Assembly (NCBI GenBank): GCA_963722175.1
Contig: CAVRKA010000003.1
Span: forward strand, 248,001-312,000
DNA from: WHSW01 sp963722175
GTDB taxonomy: Bacteria > Actinomycetota > Thermoleophilia > Solirubrobacterales > 70-9
Reading direction: 5' to 3'
DNA length: 64,000 nucleotides
The notes under the pieces were generated by a model. The model did not search any database and was not told the origin of the DNA. It worked only from the letters and a program-made list of their open reading frames with translations. Shown here piece by piece: positions 40,535-47,708 of the stretch; within the stretch, counting starts at the first letter, position 1, and every line of letters begins with the position of its first letter. A program made the position numbers and the translations under genes.

Positions 40535-41320
40535 CTACCCCAGCTCGAGCTGGGAGTAGGCGATCGAGGCGAAGGAGCGGCGGTGCAGCGGCGATGGTCC
40601 GTTGGCGATGATCGCGGCGCGGTGCTCGGGGGTCGAGTAGCCGACGTTGCCCTCCCACTCGTACTGCGGGTACTCGGCGGCGATCCCGTGCATGTAGCGG
40701 TCGCGGGTCACCTTGGCGATCACCGAGGCGGCGGCGATCGCGGCGCTGCGGGCGTCGCCGTCGACCACGGCCTGGTGCTCGACCGAGCAGCGCGCGCCGA
40801 GGGGGAAGCCGTCGCTCAGGCACACCGCGCCCGGCACGGCGACCCGCTCGAGGCTGCGGGCGAGCGCCTCGAGGTTCGTGACGTGCAGGCCGCGGGAATC
40901 GATCCCGCGCACGCACCGGATCGTCACCGCCACCCTGGCGGCGGCCCGGATCACGATCGGGTAGAGCGCCTCACGCTGCTCGGCCGTGCGCTGCTTGGAG
41001 TCGTCGAGGTCACCGAGGGCGCGGCGGTCGCGCATGCTCAGCCGCTCGTAGTCGAGCAGCACCCCGGCGGCGACCAGCGGCCCGGCGAGCGATCCGCGGC
41101 CGGCCTCGTCGGCCCCGGCGACGAAGCGGCAGCCGAGCTCGCGATCGAACTTGAACAGCTTCGCGGCCCGGCGGCGGCGTCGCTTGGCGGCCTTGACGGC
41201 CGAGGCCGACGGCTTAGAGGAAGCCGATCCGGTCCGGCGGCCAGTAGGTGAAGAAGGCTTCGCCGATGATCCAGTCTCTGGGGACGGGTCCCCAGAAGCG
41301 GCTGTCGTCGCTGGCTCCAC
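40535..41320 (-). CDS. rnhB: Ribonuclease HII
   Basis: 261 residues with a basic N-terminal extension. Catalytic acids: Asp-Glu in FVAGADEAGRGSLAGPLVAA, Asp in LDDSKQRTAEQR region and Asp in ASVIAKVTRDRYMHG context, plus SDGFPLGARCSV. It cuts the 5' side of ribonucleotides in DNA. The only start codon found before the domain is ATG 41320, 107 bases inside lepB in another frame. Since no ATG, GTG or TTG occurs between the lepB stop and the domain, either this long overlap is real or a non-canonical start is used. Confidence 0.9.
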   Translation of the reverse strand: MEPATTAASGDPSPETGSSAKPSSPTGRRTGSASSKPSASAVKAAKRRRRRAAKLFKFDRELGCRFVAGADEAGRGSLAGPLVAAGVLLDYERLSMRDRRALGDLDDSKQRTAEQREALYPIVIRAAARVAVTIRCVRGIDSRGLHVTNLEALARSLERVAVPGAVCLSDGFPLGARCSVEHQAVVDGDARSAAIAAASVIAKVTRDRYMHGIAAEYPQYEWEGNVGYSTPEHRAAIIANGPSPLHRRSFASIAYSQLELG

Positions 41321-41828
41321 GGTTGTCGCCCATCATGAAGTAGTGATCGGGCGGGATGGTGATCTGCTTGGGCAGATCGCACCCGCCGAGTCCGTTGCAT
41401 GCGCGAATTTTCCAATCGCCGGTGAACGGCTCGCCGTTGACGATCGGGATTCCGTCCTTGATCGAGACGGTGTCGCCGCCGACCGCGACGACCCGCTTGA
41501 TGAAGTTCTCTTCCGCCTCCTCGGGAGTCGGCTCGGGGCAGGCCCTCCCCGGGACGTCCGGCGCACCGCACTTGTCGCCTTTGACCGCACCGTCGGGCGG
41601 ATGGAAGACGACGACGTCGCCGGGCTTCGGATCGGCGCCGAGACGGGTGAAGACCCGGTTGACGAGCACGCGCTGGCCGACGTCGAGCGTCGGCTCCATC
41701 GACTCCGAGGGGATCTGGTACGGCTTGACGACGAACGCCTGGATCCCGAGCGCAAGGCCGATCGCGAGCGCGACGATGATGACGAGCTCGAGGGCGGCGC
41801 CGCGCCCGGTTGTCGGCTTCGGGATCAG
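41214..41828 (-). CDS. lepB: Signal peptidase I, apparently starting at CTG
   Basis: 204 residues. A single N-terminal membrane helix (residues 12-34, AALELVIIVALAIGLALGIQ) leads to IPSESMEPTLDVGQRVLVNR with the catalytic Ser43, and Lys111 in NFIKRVVAVGGDTVSIKDGI. Box D is YFMMGDNRGASDDSRFWGPV. The first ATG (41699) codes for Met44, immediately after the nucleophile, so it cannot be the start. The only plausible upstream initiator is CTG at 41828, preceded by GAGGA and overlapping the rplS stop as CTGA. It removes signal peptides at the outer membrane face. Confidence 0.9.
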   Translation of the reverse strand: MIPKPTTGRGAALELVIIVALAIGLALGIQAFVVKPYQIPSESMEPTLDVGQRVLVNRVFTRLGADPKPGDVVVFHPPDGAVKGDKCGAPDVPGRACPEPTPEEAEENFIKRVVAVGGDTVSIKDGIPIVNGEPFTGDWKIRACNGLGGCDLPKQITIPPDHYFMMGDNRGASDDSRFWGPVPRDWIIGEAFFTYWPPDRIGFL

Positions 41829-42460
41829 GTGGGTTCCTCGGAATCCTCGGCCTCGCCGTCGGATTCCGGCTCGGGCGACCGGTCGGATTCATCGTCGGTC
41901 GCCTCGTCCTCGGAAGTCTCCCCACCGTCGGCCGGCTCGGCCTCGGTTCCCTCTTCCCCGCCTTCAGCAGCCTCGGCCTGGGCCTCGGCCTCCTCGCCCT
42001 CGCCCTCCTCGCCCTCCGGCTCGACCAGCTCCGGCTCGACCTCTTCCTGGGCAGCGCCCTCGGAGTCGATGGCGACCGGCTCGGGAGCCTCGGCGATCAC
42101 GAGATCGTCCTCGATCCCCCAGCGGCGCTCGGCGACCCGGGCGCGCTTGCCGACCCGGCCGCGGAGGTAGTAGAGCTTCGCCCGGCGGACGTCGCCGCGG
42201 GCGACGACCTCGAGCTGCTCGATCTTCGGCGAATGCACGGGGAACGTCCGCTCGACGCCGACGCCGAACGACTGCTTGCGGACGGTGAACGTCTCCCTGG
42301 CGCCGCTGCCGCGGCGGGCGATCACGATCCCCTCGAACACCTGGGTCCGCTTGCGGGTCCCCTCGATCACCTGGAAGTGGACGCGCACGCGGTCGCCGGC
42401 CGCAAAGCGCGGAACGCGCTTCAGCTGGCGCTGCTCGATGCTCTCGATGATCGTGCTCAT
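41825..42460 (-). CDS. rplS: 50S ribosomal protein L19 with long acidic C-terminal extension
   Basis: 211 residues; the normal protein has about 115. Residues 1-115 are clear L19: IIESIEQRQLKRVPRFAAGD, RVRVHFQVIEGTRKRTQVFE, GIVIARRGSGARETFTVRKQ, GVGVERTFPVHSPKIEQLEV and RRAKLYYLRGRVGKRARVAE. The rest, about 90 residues, is almost all Glu, Ala, Asp and Ser (EGEEGEGEEAEAQAEAAEGG and so on). Such a tail cannot be buried and would project from the subunit interface near the 16S contact. The stop codon overlaps lepB. Start at ATG 42460; a frame open further upstream is not used. Confidence 0.95.
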   Translation of the reverse strand: MSTIIESIEQRQLKRVPRFAAGDRVRVHFQVIEGTRKRTQVFEGIVIARRGSGARETFTVRKQSFGVGVERTFPVHSPKIEQLEVVARGDVRRAKLYYLRGRVGKRARVAERRWGIEDDLVIAEAPEPVAIDSEGAAQEEVEPELVEPEGEEGEGEEAEAQAEAAEGGEEGTEAEPADGGETSEDEATDDESDRSPEPESDGEAEDSEEPT

Positions 42461-42570
42461 GGCTGTGGGGGTCCGGCCACCGTCGCCGGGCGTGGTCTGG
42501 GCCGGAAAAAGCGCGGGACGGAGGGCCCGCGCGGGCGTCAGATAGTAGACAACTCGCTGCTCAACTTGAC

Positions 42571-43236
42571 CTAAGTCCCGCGATCGGCCTCGCGGCTGCG
42601 CTCGAGGCGCCATTCACGCACCCGCGCGTGGTCGCCCGAGAGCAGCACCTCGGGCACCTCCCAGCCGCGATAGCTCGCCGGGCGGGTGTAGTGCGGGTAC
42701 TCGGGCGCGCCCTCGAGCGCCTCGGAGAACGATTCCTCCAGCGCGCTGTCCGCGTGACCGAGGGCGCCCGGGAGCTTGCGCAGGACCGTGTCGGCGACCA
42801 CCATCGCCGCCGGCTCGCCGCCCGAGAGGACGTACGGCCCGATCGAGATCGACTCGTCGGCGAGGTGCTCCCGGACCCGCTCGTCGATCCCCTCGTAGCG
42901 GCCGCAGAGCAGCGCGATGTGCGACTCGGCTGCGAGCTCGGCCGCCAGCGACTCGTCGAGCTGCCGCCCCGACGGCGCGAGGACGATGACCCGCGCGGAC
43001 GGCCTGCCCTCGCCGTAGGCGGCCTTCAGGGCCTCGTCGACGACGTCGACCCGCAGCACCATCCCCGCGCCGCCGCCGTAGGGCGAGTCGTCGACCTGGC
43101 GGCCGGAGAGCGGGGTGGAATCCCGGTAGTTGAACAGCCTCAGCTCGGAGCCGCCGTCGACCGCGTTGCGGACGTGCCGCTGCTCGGCAAACCACCCGAA
43201 CCACTCGGGGAACAGGGTGAAGACGTCGATCCTCAT
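42571..43236 (-). CDS. trmD: tRNA (guanine37-N1)-methyltransferase
   Basis: 221 residues: MRIDVFTLFPEWFGWFAEQR, RLFNYRDSTPLSGRQVDDSP, YGGGAGMVLRVDVVDEALKA, IALLCGRYEGIDERVREHLA and SIGPYVLSGGEPAAMVVADT. This is the SPOUT trefoil-knot methyltransferase that modifies G37 next to the anticodon. It is placed before rplS, as in most bacteria, but its usual partner rimM is missing and an M50-like gene stands in that slot. Confidence 0.96.
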   Translation of the reverse strand: MRIDVFTLFPEWFGWFAEQRHVRNAVDGGSELRLFNYRDSTPLSGRQVDDSPYGGGAGMVLRVDVVDEALKAAYGEGRPSARVIVLAPSGRQLDESLAAELAAESHIALLCGRYEGIDERVREHLADESISIGPYVLSGGEPAAMVVADTVLRKLPGALGHADSALEESFSEALEGAPEYPHYTRPASYRGWEVPEVLLSGDHARVREWRLERSREADRGT

Positions 43237-43274
43237 CGCGGGCGAAGTATCGCCCGCCGGCCCGGAGGCTGGGC

Positions 43275-43844
43275 TCAGCCTGCGCTCGGAGTTGGACGGC
43301 CGTCTGCGCCCGCGTCCAGGTCGGGGACCGGCACGAAGTCGCCCCTGAGTCCTCGCAGCCTCGCGATCTGGGCGCCGTCCGAGAACAGCCGCCCTCCTGC
43401 CTGACGCGGGATCAGGTTGCCGATCCCGGTGGCCCAGGCGCTGAACGCACCCACGACCGCGATCCAGAAGATCACGGAGTAGGAATCAGCGACCAGGAAC
43501 GCCACCGCCGAAAGCAGCAGGGCGACCGCAATTGACGCGTGCGGCCCGGCGGCGTAGACGGACCGCAACTGGTCCACCGTCAGCCCGCGAATCTCGAATC
43601 CGCACTCGCCGGGGCACTCCTTCGGAACCGCGGTGAGTGGGGTGCGCGGATAGAACTGGTCGAGCGGGAGGCGCGGATGCAGAAGCAGGTCGAAGCGACG
43701 GAAGCGCTTCACCACGAGTGCGGGCTGCTTGCCGATGACGACGACGGGGCGTCTGCCGAGGCGGATCGCCGCCCGAGCGTGGCCAAGCTCGTGGATGAGG
43801 ATCAGGATCGGGACTGTGACGTAGGCGGAGAACACGCCGACCAA
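43275..43844 (-). CDS. M50-like membrane metalloprotease in the rimM position
   Basis: 189 residues. The first helix carries VPILILIHELGHARAAIRLG, with the zinc motif HELGH. Two more hydrophobic segments (about 95-150: ASIAVALLLSAVAFLVADSY and VIFWIAVVGAFSAWATGIGN) lead to NLIPRQAGGRLFSDGAQIAR, resembling the second M50 site (N/D-x-x-P ... DG). The start is a TTG or the GTG three codons later; a shifted frame upstream (VSTWSKRSRSV) could be the missing N-terminus after a frameshift. It lies between khpA and trmD, where bacteria normally have rimM. Substrate unknown. Confidence 0.75.
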   Translation of the reverse strand: MVGVFSAYVTVPILILIHELGHARAAIRLGRRPVVVIGKQPALVVKRFRRFDLLLHPRLPLDQFYPRTPLTAVPKECPGECGFEIRGLTVDQLRSVYAAGPHASIAVALLLSAVAFLVADSYSVIFWIAVVGAFSAWATGIGNLIPRQAGGRLFSDGAQIARLRGLRGDFVPVPDLDAGADGRPTPSAG

Positions 43845-43923
43845 GACAACTGCCAGGGACTGAACGGGAGCGCTTCGACCACGTGCTCACCATCGGTGGT
43901 CCGTCAGCGGAGCTTTAGGCGCC

Positions 43924-43966
43924 GGTTGGCGGGTTTGGATGCCTTGCGGTACCAAAACCCACCAAC
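43924..43966. repeat. GGTACC hairpin, family D copy 1
   Basis: The arms GGTTGGCGGGTTTGGATGCC and GGTACCAAAACCCACCAAC pair with few mismatches or G-T pairs around TTGC. It lies between khpA and the M50-like gene and resembles the hairpin at 55128. It may end transcription. Confidence 0.5.
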
Positions 43967-43978
43967 GGGTGTCGGTCC

Positions 43979-44218
43979 TCAGTCGTCCTCCACGATCTCG
44001 ACCATCACGCGGCCGGCGTCCTGCGCCGTCGCCGCCGCCTTGGCGAGGGTCCGGAGCGCGTTCGCGACCCGGCCGTCCTTGCCGATCACGCGGCCGAGGT
44101 CGTCGTTGGCCACGTGGACCTCGAGCACGGTGCCGTCGTGCTCCTCGACTTCCTCCACGCGCACCGCGTCGGGATCGGAGACCAGCGAGCGAACGACGAA
44201 CTCGACCAGGTCGCGCAT
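43979..44218 (-). CDS. khpA: KH-domain RNA-binding protein KhpA
   Basis: 79 residues from ATG 44218: MRDLVEFVVRSLVSDPDAVR, then GTVLEVHVANDDLGRVIGKD, GRVANALRTLAKAAA. The GxxG loop is IGKDGR, as in KhpA (YlqC). It binds small RNAs and mRNAs and partners KhpB/EloR in cell-length control in firmicutes. It follows rpsP in the conserved ffh-rpsP-khpA-trmD-rplS order. Confidence 0.92.
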   Translation of the reverse strand: MRDLVEFVVRSLVSDPDAVRVEEVEEHDGTVLEVHVANDDLGRVIGKDGRVANALRTLAKAAATAQDAGRVMVEIVEDD

Positions 44219-44243
44219 CAGGCCGTCGCCGGCGCCCGGGCGC

Positions 44244-44495
44244 CTAGGTGCCCGAGGCCGCGATCCCCTTGGTGCGCAGCAACGTCGCCACCGTGCGGGT
44301 CGGCTGCGCGCCGTGATCGAGCCAGTGGCGGGCACGCTCTTCGTCGATCACGATCACCGAGGGATCGGTCTGGGGGTTGTAGTGGCCGATCGTCTCGATC
44401 GTCCGACCGTCGCGCGGGGAGCGCTTGTCCGCGACGACGACGCGCCAGATCGGGTTCTTGCGCGAACCCACCCTTCTCAAGCGAATACGGACCAT
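44244..44495 (-). CDS. rpsP: 30S ribosomal protein S16
   Basis: 83 residues: MVRIRLRRVGSRKNPIWRVV, VADKRSPRDGRTIETIGHYN and PQTDPSVIVIDEERARHWLD, HGAQPTRTVATLLRTKGI. Complete S16, a 16S-binding assembly protein. It lies between ffh and khpA, each within 75 bases, in the minus-strand housekeeping array. Confidence 0.97.
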   Translation of the reverse strand: MVRIRLRRVGSRKNPIWRVVVADKRSPRDGRTIETIGHYNPQTDPSVIVIDEERARHWLDHGAQPTRTVATLLRTKGIAASGT

Positions 44496-44526
44496 GCGGC
44501 GCGAGAGGTTAGCGGGGACGAATAAA

Positions 44527-44565
44527 ACCGGCGGGATGCTCCGCTTCGCGTCCGCTCCCGCCGGG
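44527..44565. repeat. GCGAAGC-core palindromic repeat, copy B2 (after ffh)
   Basis: Arms ACCGGCGGGA and TCCCGCCGGGT (one bulge) surround GCTCCGCTTCGCGTCCGC. It begins three bases after the ffh stop codon on the minus strand, so it may act as terminator or processing site. Confidence 0.75.
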
Positions 44566-44568
44566 TCT

Positions 44569-45906
<1,338 letters not shown>

Positions 45907-45923
45907 CGTGACTAGCCTACGAC

Positions 45924-45961
45924 CCTGACGGCAGCGGACGCGCAGCGGAGCAGCCGGCAGG
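45924..45961. repeat. GCGAAGC-core palindromic repeat, copy B1 (ftsY/ffh gap)
   Basis: Arms CCTGACGGC and GCCGGCAGG around GCGGACGCGCAGCGGAG; the core has one change (GCGCAGC). It differs from the reverse complement of copy B3 (55542) at a single base over 38. It lies seven bases after the ftsY stop. Confidence 0.8.
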
Positions 45962-45968
45962 CAGTTGT

Positions 45969-46955
45969 TCAGTCGTCGAGCAGCGCGTGGGCGAAAGCCT
46001 CGGCGTCGAACGGGCGCAGGTCGTCAATCGACTCGCCGACGCCGATCAGCTTCACCGGCAGCCCGAGCTCGCCGGCGATCGCCAGCGCGATCCCGCCCTT
46101 GGCGGTGCCGTCGAGCTTCGTCAGCACGACCCCGGTCACGTCGACGGCGCGGGCGAACTCGCGCGCCTGGCGAAGCCCGTTCTGGCCCGTGGTCGCGTCG
46201 ATCACGATCAGCGTCTCCTGCGGGGCGCCGTCGAGGCGCTTGGTCGCGACGCGGCGGACCTTGGTGAGCTCCTCCATCAGGTTGCCGTGAGTGTGCAGGC
46301 GTCCGGCGGTGTCGACGATCACGACGTCGGCGTCACGCGCCTCGGCGGCGGCGAGCGCGTCGAAGACGACCGCCCCGGGGTCGCCGCCCTCGTTGCCCTT
46401 GACGATCTGCGTCCCGGCGCGGTCGGCCCAGGTCTCGAGCTGCTCGATCGCCGCGGCGCGGTAGGTGTCGGCAGCGGCGACGATCACGTCGAGCCCGAAG
46501 CGCTCCTTGAGGACCGCCGCGAGCTTGCCGATCGTCGTCGTCTTCCCGGTCCCGTTGACGCCGACGACCATGATCACGGTCGGCTTCGCACTCAGATCGA
46601 GCGTCGGCGGTTCCGGCGCGGCGAGCTCGGCGAGCAGCTCGACCAGCCGTGCTTGGGTCGCCTCCGGGCCGCTCACCTCGCCGGCCTGGACCTCGCCCTC
46701 GAGCTTGCCGACCACCTCCGCGGTCGCCTTCGCGCCGACGTCGGCGAGGATCAGCGCCTCCTCGAGCCGCTCCCACGTCTCGTCGTCGAGCTGCTCGAAC
46801 AGGCTCGCGGAAAACTCGGCCCTGAGCGCCTGGCGGCTCTTCGACAGCCGCTCGCGCAGCTTCCGAAAAACACCACCGGCCACCTCCTCGGCTTCGCCTC
46901 CGGGGGTGCCGGTCTCCGCCGAGGGACGGCCGCTCAGTAACTCCTCCCACTCCAT
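45969..46955 (-). CDS. ftsY: Signal recognition particle receptor FtsY
   Basis: 328 residues. The NG domain is full: VFRKLRERLSKSRQALRAEF, Walker A GVNGTGKTTTIGKLAAVLKE, DTYRAAAIEQLETWADR, G3 VDTAGRLHTHGNL and G4 TKLDGTAKGG, ending PFDAEAFAHALLDD. The usual acidic A domain is reduced to about 28 residues (MEWEELLSGRPSAE plus the repeat). Residues 16-27 (GTPGGEAEEVAG) are encoded by a palindromic repeat identical to one in smc. It receives ribosome-SRP complexes at the membrane. A PIN/AbrB pair is inserted between it and smc. Confidence 0.96.
   Translation of the reverse strand: MEWEELLSGRPSAETGTPGGEAEEVAGGVFRKLRERLSKSRQALRAEFSASLFEQLDDETWERLEEALILADVGAKATAEVVGKLEGEVQAGEVSGPEATQARLVELLAELAAPEPPTLDLSAKPTVIMVVGVNGTGKTTTIGKLAAVLKERFGLDVIVAAADTYRAAAIEQLETWADRAGTQIVKGNEGGDPGAVVFDALAAAEARDADVVIVDTAGRLHTHGNLMEELTKVRRVATKRLDGAPQETLIVIDATTGQNGLRQAREFARAVDVTGVVLTKLDGTAKGGIALAIAGELGLPVKLIGVGESIDDLRPFDAEAFAHALLDD
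46876..46912. repeat. GCGAAGC-core palindromic repeat, copy A2 (inside ftsY)
   Basis: 37 bases identical to copy A3 in smc. CCGG-C-CACC pairs with GGTG-CCGG (8-bp stem, one bulge) around GGCGAAGCC. It is read in frame as GTPGGEAEEVAG in the N-terminal linker of FtsY. Confidence 0.9.
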
Positions 46956-46968
46956 TCGGGGCGGGAGG

Positions 46969-47358
46969 TTATTCGCCGAGTAGCCGGACGCCTACCGACT
47001 CGGCCTTCGCCGCCAGCTCGCGGTCGAACGTGACGACCGGGCCGTAGTTGCCATATTCGGCGACGCCGAGCACGTATGCGTCGACGAAGTCGACGCCGAT
47101 CGTCTCGTACAACTCCAGGGCGCGAGTCACGGCCATGTCCCCGTAGTTCCAGGTGAAGTCGAGGGCGGAGCGCATCATCTCGGCGATCCGCCAGCGCTCG
47201 ACCCCGTAGAACGACTCGAGGACCCATACGCACTCGGCGACAACCACGTCCGGTAGGTCGATCCGTCGCGCGCTCGCCAGAAACTCGGTCGCCAGCTCCG
47301 CCTGCTCGGGCGGGTCTCCTGTCAAGTGACGGATCCAGACGTTGGTGTCGACGATCAT
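46969..47358 (-). CDS. PIN-domain toxin-like ribonuclease (VapC type)
   Basis: 129 residues. Acidic site: Asp4 in MIVDTNVWIRHLTGDPPEQA, Glu in VVAECVWVLESFYG, Asp in VDFVDAYVLGVAEY and Asp in TFDRELA near the end, the four-acid PIN pattern. Length and context fit VapC-type toxins that cut tRNA or rRNA. It overlaps the upstream AbrB gene by four bases (47355-47358), the antitoxin-first order of these modules. It is inserted between smc and ftsY, which are normally adjacent. Confidence 0.87.
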   Translation of the reverse strand: MIVDTNVWIRHLTGDPPEQAELATEFLASARRIDLPDVVVAECVWVLESFYGVERWRIAEMMRSALDFTWNYGDMAVTRALELYETIGVDFVDAYVLGVAEYGNYGPVVTFDRELAAKAESVGVRLLGE

Positions 47359-47615
47359 CCGTACTTACGGCGCCACTCTGCGCGCCGTGCGTCCGTTGTG
47401 GCAGCCCGGATCTCCTGCCAGGACTTCCCCCGGAGTTCCGGGGGGACCTCGACGGCACCGGCCAGATCGAGGAAGTCCGGTGTCCGAGCCAGCACTGCGT
47501 GCCCCTCGACCACCCGGAAGAGGACGTGGTCGCCGGGTCCGACGCCCAGGGTGTCGCGGACCCCCTTCGGGATCGTCACCTGGCCCTTGCTGGTCACCTT
47601 CGCTCGCATGTCCAT
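47355..47615 (-). CDS. AbrB/SpoVT-type antitoxin
   Basis: 86 residues. The swapped-hairpin beta-barrel is MRAKVTSKGQVTIPKGVRDT, LGVGPGDHVLFRVVEGHAVL. A toxin-binding tail follows (DFLDLAGAVEVPPELRGKSW, IRAATTDARRAEWRRKYG). Such proteins neutralise VapC and bind their own promoter as complexes. The start is ATG 47615 or ATG 47609. The 93-base gap to smc contains TTACATCATAGGTGAGGTAA-like AT-rich sequence, a possible promoter and operator of the pair. Confidence 0.87.
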   Translation of the reverse strand: MDMRAKVTSKGQVTIPKGVRDTLGVGPGDHVLFRVVEGHAVLARTPDFLDLAGAVEVPPELRGKSWQEIRAATTDARRAEWRRKYG

Positions 47616-47708
47616 GGTCCTTACATCATAGGTGAGGTAAGGAATCGCTCTCGTGGACGACAGCGTGCCACCCGTGAGCGCACGGATGGGGCGCGAAATG
47701 TGTCGGCT

